Shown here: in pieces, positions 23,167 to 32,474 of the stretch | Position numbering within the stretch: position 1 is the first letter of the stretch | How the letters are laid out: every line of letters begins with the position of its first letter | Origin: Acarospora socialis | Lineage: Eukaryota; Ascomycota; Lecanoromycetes; Acarosporales; Acarosporaceae | Assembly: GCA_025617375.2 (NCBI GenBank) | Contig: JAMYGW020000005.1 | Coordinates: forward strand, 558,001-622,000 | Length of the DNA: 64,000 bases | Direction: 5' to 3' | Made by a program: the position numbers and the translations under genes | Notes under the pieces: generated by a model | Database searches by the model: none | What the model saw: the letters and a program-made list of their open reading frames with translations, nothing else | Told to the model about the DNA's origin: nothing

Positions 23167-23762
23167 TCAACGACCCGGAGAGCCACCAGGGCTAGAGCTA
23201 CCAATGGGATCGGTCAAGCCAAGGTTCTTCTGTTCGTCGAAAATTTGAGCAGCCTCTGACAGCTTGCCGTTTCCGGCTCCGAAGCATGCACCTTGTGCAA
23301 TACAATCGTACCCGCACCTGCTCAGGTTTCAGTTTCACAGTGAGATCGTCAACGCGGAAAAGGAACCTACACGCTGAACGAAGCGAACCAATGTCGCCGA
23401 AGAAAGGTCCTGCCGGCTACCCACCCACTTAGCCCAGCTCTACTCATGCATGCTGCTAGGCATTCTAGCTTGAACAACATAAGCCGAGGTGACGGATTCG
23501 GGGTGTTTACAGTACTCACGCAGGCCCTGCTCCACCGCTTCTCAAGGCCACCATCACCGGATCGATGCTCGGAGCCAGAGGGTGAGACACCCGTAAGCTC
23601 GCCGGTGTCTGGCCGCCTGACCGAGAGGCCAGTCTCCGTGTCTGATACCTCAGCCCCTGTGGCCAGCCGCACTGATTCGGCCTCGGGCTCTCGAGCTTGA
23701 AGTACCGCAGAAAAGGCATTCCCAATGAAGAGGGCAGCGATGACAATGGCGGCACACTTCAT
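23167..23762 (-). CDS. Small secreted pre-pro protein with four-Cys mature part
   Basis: Exons 23762-23520, 23416-23373 and 23317-23167 encode 145 aa. ATG at 23762 gives a signal peptide (MKCAAIVIAALFIGNAFSA). A Glu/Ser/Arg-rich pro-region follows and ends in LEKR at about residue 77, a Kex2-type site. The predicted mature part (about 69 aa) begins WSRAC and has four Cys, three of them spaced C-x3-C-x5-C (CGYDCIAQGAC), then a soluble Gly/Ser/Pro tail. Both introns are phase-consistent; the first has a GTGAGT donor and a GCTAAG branch 13 bases before TAG. Without splicing the frame loses three of the four cysteines. No known family; candidate effector, peptide toxin-like or signalling peptide. 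Confidence 0.6.
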
Positions 23763-24060
23763 GATGAAATGGATCAACGAAGTCGAGTGAGAACAAGATC
23801 AGGTAGATGTCTATATGGAAGTGATTATCAGATTCTCGGAAGCCTGCAGTTGATCAATGTTGATTCCATGAGCGGGCGCGGTGGCTTATATACACAATCC
23901 ATGGACCAGTCCACGGTATACCGTATGGAAATTGAAGTCCAACACCCACGACATCGGAAAGGCCAACAAACCAGCACCATAACGGTGTTGGACGCCCTGG
24001 TTATGTTGGTGATGAAGCTGGCAATTGAGACTGTTGGAGAATGCGATGACGTTAGGCACG

Positions 24061-24160
24061 GCGCGGCGCGGCGCGGCATGATATTTCAATAGAACTGTAA
24101 CAGTTTATACCTGAGACACACGAAAGGGACAGGGACAGGGATAGGGACAGGGACAGGGGC
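24061..24160. repeat. Low-complexity GCGCG and GGGACA repeats
   Basis: A short (GCGCG)n-like run at about 24061-24077 is followed by a degenerate GGGACA/GGGATA hexamer array at about 24126-24160. Simple repeats, no gene. Confidence 0.8.
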
Positions 24161-24392
24161 CGGAGAATGATACCCCAGGTAGCGGCTGAGTTTGTTTGAG
24201 ATATGCACAACCTTGTAAGACGTACTGTAATGCTGACTGGGATTGCTGTTGGTAACGGCAGCCTAAATTGTACTCACATGACACTCCATAACCTTATAAC
24301 TGTGCCCCATTCCCAACACTCACACAGACCCGCTCAATTTCACTGTACAGAGAAATCCAAGCGAGCTCTTCATTTCAAAGGAACACTTCAAC

Positions 24393-24967
24393 ATGGTGAA
24401 GCAAGATAAGCTCAGCGTCGACAAGACCGGTAACACACACAACCACGAGTCAGAAATGGATCACTCCAAGCCTGAGGCCGCAGCAAGCAGCGATCAAGGT
24501 CCTTTCTCCAGCGATCCATTCGCTGCCAACTACCGAGTCGTGCCCGACTTGAGTGATCCCAAGTTGATGGCGACATTGACAGAGTTCGCGACATTGACAG
24601 GGATTCGTGTCACGCCCAAGTTTTTGCAATTTTCGCAGAGCGTCGAGTGGGCGGAGAGAATGCGACCAGTCAACCAATTCAGGGTGATTCTCAAGGTAAG
24701 TAATTGCTCCTACTCATCTTGGACAGGTTCCCGAGCAGTAATGGATCGCTCACTAAACACGTCTAGGAACGGGGTTTGCTGGAGAGATATCAAGACCTCT
24801 TCGTCAAACAAAGTCCTATCGAGGAGAGGTTTGAGAGTCTGCAAAGTCTCTTTCACGAAGAGGCACCAGATTTAATGGGCTGGTTCATGAGAGTTTGGAA
24901 GCTGTACACGGAGCCCCCGGCGCCCATATCCATACCTGGCGTTAATGATCGGGAGAGTAAGCTGTAG
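24393..24967 (+). CDS. Hypothetical protein, 167 aa, two exons
   Basis: Exons 24393-24695 and 24767-24967. The GTAAGT donor, CTAAAC branch site and CTAG acceptor join the reading ...FRVILK to ERGLLERYQDLF in phase, turning two short ORFs into one protein. There is no signal peptide or membrane helix; the first ~45 residues are polar and disordered, the rest looks helical (ATLTEFATLTGIRVTPKF, ERFESLQSLFHEEAP). I do not recognise a family. Intact splicing and an even codon pattern argue that it is a real gene. Confidence 0.6.
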
Positions 24968-25814
24968 GGTTGGACGACGTGCTTGTCTTTCAGAAGTTGG
25001 ATTTCTCTCTAAAGTCTACCTACGCTGTGATGATATCTGTATACAAGAAACTCAAGTGTAGCAGACTTTCCAAGCATACGGTGTATGAAGCAGCTACTTT
25101 CTCCACGGCCGTTGTAGAAGAGAATCATCTACTGACTAGGCCATATAACTTCTCACTACTATCCATAGTGCTTCAGTTAGGCACTTACCAAATGCATGCT
25201 GTCGTTCATCGCATGACCGACTTGATCGTAATAAGTGTGAGCGTCAGAGAAAACACATGGTGATGGGGTCTCGAGAGCAGTGGTAATTAACATACCCAGT
25301 AGCTTTCGGGACGCCGTGAACTTGCGATGACCATGGCCGGGTTGGATTATGGCTTGGAACGCCGTGGACTTGCGATTGCCATTGTGAGCCAAGGTGAAGG
25401 CAAAATGCTCCCACAATCAGTTCACACCCTATGGTGATGGTGACCTCAAGGTTTAGTAAATAAAAACAACCATGTTTAACTTCAGTATCAATTCAAGTTA
25501 CTATTCACTTCACTGATTTACCAACTGTATCTTACATTTATAAGTCAAAACCTCTAGTTTTAACATCATGAATAAGTACACCCTAACGCGTTACTAGCTT
25601 GGCACTAAGAAGCAGACCTTCAGCCTTACGAAGCTACCCCAGACTGGTTTGCTGATAAGGGTAAGAGCCTCCAACGTTATCTCGCACATCTACCGACTGG
25701 TCACATAAACGCTCACATTCCGAACAGTCAGACTCGGCCGACGCCTGCCGAAAGCGGAATGTCAACAATGCCGCCGTAGCCACAAAGAAAGCAACTCAAC
25801 CGATCCTATCAGCC
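24968..25814. other. Intergenic, no gene recognised
   Basis: Contains an imperfect 24-bp direct repeat (around 25311 and 25366, beginning ACGCCGTG) but no domain-bearing frame. In particular I see no tyrosinase catalytic domain upstream of the next gene. Confidence 0.45.
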
Positions 25815-26702
25815 ATGGAGCACTCCTCTCCACCTCAACGCGCAGCAAGCATTAACGACCGCATCAACGACCCCGCCTCCAACCCAGCACCCTCGCTCGG
25901 TTCGAACCCAGATCCAGATCCAGATCCGAACCCAACTCCCAACCCAACCGCAACTTCTAATCCGAAATCCCATTCTTCACCCAAAACTACAACCCCCAAC
26001 CCAACCGCGACTCCAAATCCAGCACCAAACATGGCCCTCGCGACCCTCCCCTCCTACTTCAACTACAACCTCAACATCCTCTGCGGGCCCTACGCCAACC
26101 CCTTCTTCGTGCACATCTTCCTCGGCGACATCCCCCACCTCATCGACTACCAAGACCCCTACTCCATCCCCTCCTGGGTCGGCCAAGACGCCATCTACCC
26201 CAACCCCGTCCAACCACCACCACAAATCGCCGTCGCTCGTCCTCCTCCAGGTTCGACACACGCGACCCCATCTCCACATATGCACGAACTTTCCGACAAC
26301 TCTGCATCCGGACCCGTGCCCGAACGCCGCCCAAGCCCCCCACCCACCGCGCGCCCCCTCCCGCCCTCCTACACCAAAGGCGCCGTACGCTCCTCGCAGC
26401 CCCTGACGACCGCCATCGTCGCGCGCCTCCATGCGCGCAGCGCCGCGGAGCTGTCGCCGACCACGGTGGCAAGGTATCTGCAGCTGAACCTGCAGTGGCG
26501 GCTGGTGGGAATCGGGATTCCGGACCGGAAGCGCATCTCGGTGCAGCAGGTGCCCATACGCTTGTGGGTGGTCAGGCAGAATGTGACGCCGCCGGCGGAT
26601 GATACGCAGTTTCCGGTTTATGGCCCGGCGGAGGTGGTGTGGGAGGCGAGTCGGGGGAAGTTGGGCGGGTTGGAGAGGGGGGAGTTGCCGGGGGTGGGGT
26701 AG
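25815..26702 (+). CDS. Free-standing tyrosinase C-terminal-domain protein
   Basis: Single exon, 295 aa from the ATG at 25815. Residues ~20-75 are a Pro/Asn/Asp/Thr repeat (DPDPDPNPTPNP). The rest resembles the C-terminal beta-barrel of fungal tyrosinases: FFVHIFLGDIP and WVGQDAIYPNP near its start, then LTTAIVARL, VARYLQLNLQWRL, PIRLWVVRQNV and FPVYGPAEVVWEASRGKLGG. In tyrosinases this domain covers the copper site until it is cleaved off. The di-copper His motifs are absent and no catalytic gene is adjacent. The Cys pair common in this domain is replaced by a Pro/Ser linker. Possible roles as a caddie-like partner or a decayed tyrosinase are inference. The coding strand is GC-rich and throws long shadow ORFs on the other strand. 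Confidence 0.65.
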   Translation: MEHSSPPQRAASINDRINDPASNPAPSLGSNPDPDPDPNPTPNPTATSNPKSHSSPKTTTPNPTATPNPAPNMALATLPSYFNYNLNILCGPYANPFFVHIFLGDIPHLIDYQDPYSIPSWVGQDAIYPNPVQPPPQIAVARPPPGSTHATPSPHMHELSDNSASGPVPERRPSPPPTARPLPPSYTKGAVRSSQPLTTAIVARLHARSAAELSPTTVARYLQLNLQWRLVGIGIPDRKRISVQQVPIRLWVVRQNVTPPADDTQFPVYGPAEVVWEASRGKLGGLERGELPGVG

Positions 26703-27012
26703 GGTGGAGATGGGTTGGGGTTTGGGTAATTGGGTCAAGGGCACGGCTCTTGGTAAAGTGGAAACTCGGAGTTCAAGTGCACCCGGCTAGAGGTATTTGA
26801 ACGATGGCTTTCTGTAGTGCTTCTATTATCTTTTGCGTTAAACGTATGAAGATGGTTAAAGCAAAGCTCGTATGTCCATGTCAAGCGCCAATGCAACTCG
26901 ACTTATGAAAGATCCATCCCTTCAGCCATCAAGCAGTACACAATGATTGAATGAGCCAGAAGCTTCCTTGCCCGTGTTGTTCGGTGAGCTCACCCCTAGA
27001 CCACGGCCCTTC
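26703..27012. other. Intergenic, convergent 3' ends
   Basis: Short gap between the tyrosinase-C gene and the BTB gene, which converge. Nothing recognised. Confidence 0.5.
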
Positions 27013-27663
27013 CTACAAAGCCACAATATAGCGTTCTGGGCAGTCTTTAATAAAGTCGGTCGGGGAAACATGATAATCGCGGAGGGCCCAGATAAAATCT
27101 TGCGCAAAGGCAGGTATGCTAGCCACACAGCTTTCGTAAAGCTGCCCATTGTACTCGGGTTTGTTGAAGAACTCCCATGTAGCCGCGTCACAAACAAATC
27201 GCCGAAGAGCGGATTTGCTGTGTGTATTCAGATAGACCTGGCTGATGAAAATATCGTTGACAGGATACGAGCGACGCAGTGTGATATACTCTGCCCCGAG
27301 CAGCTCCATGGTTTCATTTTGCAGCCTCGGAGTCTTCAGTCGAGATGCGAGGTAGTAGAGTGCAAGATGGTCCATGAAGGCGCCGGACATGTGATGGTCC
27401 CTGAAGGCGCCGGACATGTCCGAGGTAGCTGGGTGTTCGGCGCGGGGAAGTTTCTCCTGATAGAGCCATTGCACGAACATAGCAAAAGCCTTGGGTTCTT
27501 CATCTGGTAGAAGCAGGGAATCGTCGTGACCATCGATGCTTTCATCAAAGTGTTCCTCAAGGAAAGGACACTGATGGCATGCGAGGATCATAGGTACAGC
27601 GAATGGGACTTGCTCGCGCCCGACGTAGATAGTAGCGGTGGGTCCCTTAAGTAGTCTATACAT
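27013..27663 (-). CDS. BTB/POZ domain protein
   Basis: ATG at 27663 gives 216 aa; the frame stays open a further 45 bases upstream without obvious coding value. Residues ~4-70 show a fungal BTB fold: GPTATIYVGREQVPF, the helix/strand region CPFLEEHFDES, and LLLPDEEPKAFAMFVQWLYQEKLP. The C-terminal half is helical (LALYYLASRLKTPRLQNETMELL). Such proteins dimerise or act as adaptors, often for Cul3 ligases; no partner can be named here. An in-frame 27-bp tandem duplication lies just after the BTB core. A spliced upstream exon is possible, because a GTGAGT donor follows readable sequence near 27820, but I could not close that model. Confidence 0.7.
   Translation of the reverse strand: MYRLLKGPTATIYVGREQVPFAVPMILACHQCPFLEEHFDESIDGHDDSLLLPDEEPKAFAMFVQWLYQEKLPRAEHPATSDMSGAFRDHHMSGAFMDHLALYYLASRLKTPRLQNETMELLGAEYITLRRSYPVNDIFISQVYLNTHSKSALRRFVCDAATWEFFNKPEYNGQLYESCVASIPAFAQDFIWALRDYHVSPTDFIKDCPERYIVAL
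27366..27419. repeat. 27-bp tandem duplication inside the BTB gene
   Basis: Two units, 27366-27392 and 27393-27419, differ at one base. They encode two copies of the nine-residue unit DHHMSGAFx. High identity suggests a recent duplication. Confidence 0.9.
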
Positions 27664-28182
27664 GAGGAACAGTAAGCTCCAAACTAGGAAGAAGACGTGT
27701 TGCCTCACTCCAGGAATTCATCTGGTTGCATGCTGGGCCGAAAGTACGCGTCGGTCTCAGTCTGTAAGCTCATAAAGGTCAGTGCCAGAGCAAGATGCAT
27801 TCAGAGAGTTTTACTCACGAGATGTTTCCGGATCTCTAGGTCCGAGATAGGGCAGTAGATCCGATGGCCGGTTGTTCTGCAAATAACTGTTGTTCGCGAT
27901 AGGACGACGCGGTAAGGTAAAAGTGATGCTACTTAAGTTGACATGAATGTAAGATTCACTGGAAAGTTATTCACTGGCTGGCTGCGGTTCGGGTATTGAA
28001 GTCTTGATGAGGTACTAAGTGCGATGGGGACCAGGTACAAAGAGGAGCTTCATTTATATGAGAGCTAGATAAGGTCTGTGAGATTGTACTCTCACCCTTC
28101 ATGTCGAGTAAGTTGATGTACGTTGACCAAAAGCTTGTCCTCTATTACCATTGTAGATCTACCGAGCTCGTATTTAACATGT
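27664..28182. other. Intergenic between BTB and transporter genes
   Basis: Contains the BTB promoter and the transporter 3' end. A readable stretch near 27830-27890 on the minus strand may be an unplaced 5' exon of the BTB gene. Confidence 0.4.
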
Positions 28183-30175
28183 CTATCGACTTAGCTTTTT
28201 CTCTCTAATCAGCCCTACCGTACAGCACGTTAGCATATTGATATTTCCGGATAGCCATGACAAAACTTACAGCTGCTCAGCATGGCACACGCAACTATGC
28301 AAAGCATCAATCCAAAACCTGCCCGAATAGCGCTCTCATAACACTGCCTCACTGTCTCTCTTACTTCGGGTTCAAGAGTTTTGATATAGTCCAAGCTTTC
28401 CCTCACTCTCCTGACAATTAGATCTGCATCTTTGCCGCTCTTGAGACGGGCCCGCAGCTGTGTTCGCAGCGACTGTTGAACGACCGTGGCAGAGATGGAA
28501 AGACCGACCACGGAACCGAGTGATCTAAACAAGTATGAACAAGCCGTCGCTACCGCCTGGTCTTGCGGCGAAGCATTTGCGATAAGAGCAATCAATGACG
28601 TCGTCACGCCAATACCATTTGAAAAGCCACACATCACCAAGCCCACCGATATGCCATAAGTGCTGTTCGCAACGAGTCCCGTGGAAAGTAATATCGGAAT
28701 CATACCCAGGCTCAAGGTTGTATATGCGCACACTGTAAGCCAGTAATACTTGCCGCTTTTTTGCATCAGAATGCCACCGAATAATGATCCTGAAACGCCT
28801 GCAACGATGCCCGGTAAAAGTCGTACCCCGGCTTGCGTAGCACTAAGTCCATCAACGGCTTGAAAGAAGAGCGGTATATAGAACAAAGCAGATAGCCACC
28901 CACCGAAGCTGAAGAAGTTGCAAAGATAGCAGGCAAAGAGGCTACGCTCGAAGATGATATGGCCAGGCGCGAACGGTTCTTTTGCAAACTTCATCTCAAC
29001 CAGAATGAAGAGTAGGAACGCTGGGAACGAGATACAGAGAGATGCGATGGTGATGGGCGCACGCCAAGACACATTGCTGCCGCGGTCCAGGCCGAGCAGT
29101 AAGGTGAAAACGGCGCAGACAAGAATGAAGGCACCGAGAAAGTCGATGCGGCGGAGCTTGGATTTCCAGTCGGAGCTTTCCCGCTTGGGCAGCTTGAGCA
29201 CGAAGCTCACCGTTATAAAGGCAAGCAGACACATGGGGACTTGCCCGAGAAAAGCCCATCTCCATCCAATGTAGTCAGCAAGTACACCGCCTTCATAGCC
29301 TGTCAGCCAGCCTTACTTGGCAGTTGAGAGGGAATTACGTACCAAGAGGCGCACCGCAGCCAGCCCCAGAAGCGTAGATGATGTTTATGATGCCTTGCCA
29401 TGTTCCCCTTTCACGTAAAGGTACGATATCACTCATCATGATAGATACGACGGTTGTCATGCCTCCGCCGCCGATCCCAGCGAATGCCTAAGTATATTGA
29501 TCAGCCCTGTTTGAAAACGCTTTATCATCCTGAAACACGCACTCTTGCAGCAATAAGTTCATTCATATTCCTTGCGAGCCCGCAGAAGAGGCAACCAAGC
29601 CCAAAGACTGCATAACCGAACAAGAGTGCTGGCTTGCGGCCAAAAATGTCACTGAGCCTGCCATAAAGCGGTTGGAAGGAGGTCAGCGTGAGGAAGTAAC
29701 TGTATCATTCTCACATAGTCAGCATAGCCTTGTTGGGGGACTAAGCTGGCTGGAAGGCACATACGCCGTGGCAATCCATGATGTGTTGTTGAGAGCTTTC
29801 AAATCGCTACCGATCTTGCCATAGCTCGACACAATGATCGTTTGATCTCCAGCGGAAAGGAATACCTGGTATGCTGTCAGTGCCCTGGTAATATAGATGC
29901 TTGATTGAGTAACAAACCCCAATCGCTATAGCCGGTACAATAAACTTCAGCTTCTTCTTCACGTCCGGCATACCCTCATACTGCGGTGACCTATCCGCAT
30001 CAACTGTTTGCCTCTCCTCGTCATCATCAGGCTTGGCTGGTGCACTGGTGGTCCCATTGGCGAATGTGCCATTAGGCGCTACGCCATCCGGAGCATCACC
30101 GGGTTCGAGCAAGGTGGCAGCAGGCCTTCCGAGTAATGGTGATATCTCGCTCGGATTAGCAGCATCATCGGTCAT
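28183..30175 (-). CDS. MFS transporter, DHA2 / vacuolar basic amino acid (Vba) type
   Basis: Six exons: 30175-29918, 29865-29765, 29699-29543, 29487-29343, 29290-28271, 28214-28183; 570 aa. After an 80-residue polar tail, the DHA2 signature VFLSAGDQTIIVSSYGKIGSDL...WIATAYFLT is followed by GRLSDIFGRKPAL (loop 2-3 motif) and RAFAGIGGGGM (motif C-like), then about 14 hydrophobic helices. This pattern matches fungal Vba1/Vba2/Fnx1 proteins, which move basic amino acids into the vacuole; a drug-exporter role cannot be excluded. Introns are 46-65 bp. At exon 5 two acceptors nine bases apart (CAG at 29300, AAG at 29291) are both in frame. The last exon of 32 bases restores the conserved end IREKKLSR. 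Start is the ATG before TDDAANPSE. Confidence 0.88.
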
Positions 30176-30844
30176 TGTCAATCGATGGAACAGTGATACT
30201 GTCAACAGATTGCATGCTTGCTTGAAGTTCTCGCACGCATACAACTGTCAGGATACATAATCTACAAAGAAGTTTGGGGCCCTCGGTCTGATGTAAGCCG
30301 ATAAGGTAGGCGGCACCAGAAGCTTATCTCTATTCGTACTGTACCACAATCCACAGCGTTGAAATCGCATAAGGCTGATTACAAGTACCCTTTCTCGGCC
30401 ATTAAACACCAGGTAACTAGATACATGTACCCGGCCCCTACATAACAACAATGTTTCCTATGCGCATTTCTACAATGCTGCTCGTATAAGAGCCCATGTT
30501 GGTATGTCGGTGTCTTGAATCTAAGATTCCTCAGAACGGGATCTTTTACTTGGACAGTTTGGATCAACCAGAGATCCGCTGATGAAAGCATTCTGAGCAT
30601 CCGGCCTTGGCCGTGGCAGAGCATACAGTCTAACAGACCAAAACTTTCAGAAGGCAGGGAAGTCTTGATATTTTGAGACCAACAGGTTTTCAAGAATAGG
30701 TAGGTAGTTGACTTGACATAGCTGGCCTATTATACCCCTATGTAACCCATAGTGCTCCGGCTGCAACATGATCGATCCGCCTTCGAGTTATGATGTGTCC
30801 TGTTTGCTTTCTGACGCTGTCTTAATGCCATCTGTAGCGTTTTC
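30176..30844. other. Intergenic: transporter promoter and MAP1 3' end
   Basis: No domain-bearing frame or RNA gene seen. Confidence 0.5.
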
Positions 30845-32151
30845 CTACTTCGCTTCAGATGGCATAGGTACGGGACCGCCAGGCGAGTTGGCTGTCCTCG
30901 CTGTGAGCACCTCGACCCCGTCTTCGGTGACGAGCAGTGTATGTTCGAACTGAGCAGTCCTTGACCCGTCTTGCGTAGTACTAGTCCAATCATCCGGCCA
31001 GGTCTTATCTCTGTAGGAGCCCAAACTGATCATGGGCTCGATAGTGAAACACATTCCCGGTTTCGCCGTCCCCACCGCCTTGTTCTTCGCGTAATGTGGT
31101 ACGTTCGGCGCACAATGAAACAGTTGATTGATGCCGTGGCCACAGTATGTCTTGATCACACTGCAACCACGCGACTTTGCGTGCTTCTCAATCACAGTTC
31201 CCGGATCACGGAAAAGCATACCCGGCTTGACAAGCTGGATGGCTTGGTCTAGACACTCGCGGGCGGTCTCAACAACACGCACAGACGCAGGATCGGCAAG
31301 TGCTTTGGCGCCGACATAGTATGTTTCGTTCAAGTCGCCATGAAAACCTCCGTGATAGAGGCTTATATCGAGATTGAGGATGTCACCATCAAGTAAGACC
31401 CGTTGGTCAGGGATACCGTGACAGATGACTTCGTTTGGGGAGCTGCAGAAGGATTTTGGAAAATGAACGTAATTTAAAGGCGACGGGTATGACTAGACGA
31501 GCTTAGCTGATGAAATATTACAGCCGGGGAACACATACGTCTCGTTCTAGACATGCTTGGTGCACGACCTCGTCGATATGGTCGGTTGTAACCCCTGGTT
31601 TTACTTCCCTTGCCGCGATGTCTAAAACTTCTCTTGTCAATCGACAGACTTTCCTCATCCCATCCTGCTCTTTTTTGCCGAGAACTGCTATATTATTGCG
31701 CCCAAGAAACTTCTGCTCTGATCTCGGTATGCCATCCTTTGCATAATCGGGATGGGTGATGGACGCCGGTACAGTTCGCTTGGGGGAGAGAGGATAGACT
31801 GGTCTTACGGAGCCTGTGAAGCCGAAGGTAGGGAACGGATTATATTGACCGGTTGCTGGGTCTGGTTCAGAGACTGCTTTTGGAGGAAAGAAGTTACGGA
31901 ATGGGTTACTTTGCGTTTTGTGTAGGGCTTTGTGTTCGCTCTAGACGACATATCAGCTTCTGAGCGATTGAATATTGCGTGCTGTAGCACCTTGTGAAAG
32001 CATAGCCTACCCAACTTCTCTTGAAGCAGTCTTGCGAGCAGAAAAAGCTTTCTTTACCAAGTTTTAGACATGTAGGGCATTGTAGACTTCCAGCATCATT
32101 CTGGCAATCCAAACCACTGCACCGACGCTTAGAAGCGGTTCCGTCAGCCAT
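30845..32151 (-). CDS. MAP1: Methionine aminopeptidase 1
   Basis: Exons 32151-32011, 31940-31539 and 31492-30845, 396 aa. The N-terminus has the type-1 MAP zinc-finger (C-x4-C...C-x2-C, then FFCSQDCF...SEHKALH) used for ribosome association. The catalytic half contains the metal ligands in [20 protein letters not shown] (two Asp), then [25 protein letters not shown] and [10 protein letters not shown] (His, Glu, Glu). It removes the initiator Met co-translationally from proteins with small second residues. The first intron (31941-32010) is needed to join CFKRSW to SEHK; the second (31493-31538) is only 46 bp. Expressed divergently from kynurenine monooxygenase. Confidence 0.95.
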
Positions 32152-32474
32152 GCCGGCTGCTACTCGCCTGGAGGTATGGATGGACAGGAAACAAGCAGCT
32201 CAGGATCCAGAGAAACGGATCGTGCGGAGGAGAAACAAAAAGCCGTATGAGGTAATACTTTGAGCAACCACTTCACAGGTGTCTTTGATCAGGCAGCTTC
32301 GTATACACGTAAGGAAAGGTTAAAGTGATCTACATCTCAAACGCCATGTGCCTCGCTTCGCTTCAGCCGCCGGCACCTAAACCCGATCTAACTTAGCGTC
32401 ATATCAGTCAATAGCCGATGTCGTCATTGTTATGGCTGCTGGTCTTGAAATCGTACCTAAGTAAGGTAAGCAAG
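32152..32474. promoter_or_regulatory. Shared divergent promoter, MAP1 / KMO
   Basis: The 323 bp between the two ATGs must hold both promoters. I see no motif I could name with confidence. Confidence 0.55.

Noticed and set aside
25977-26744. 255-codon minus-strand frame opposite the tyrosinase-C gene
   Set aside because: Arises from the GC-rich coding strand; low-complexity Val/Gly/Glu content.
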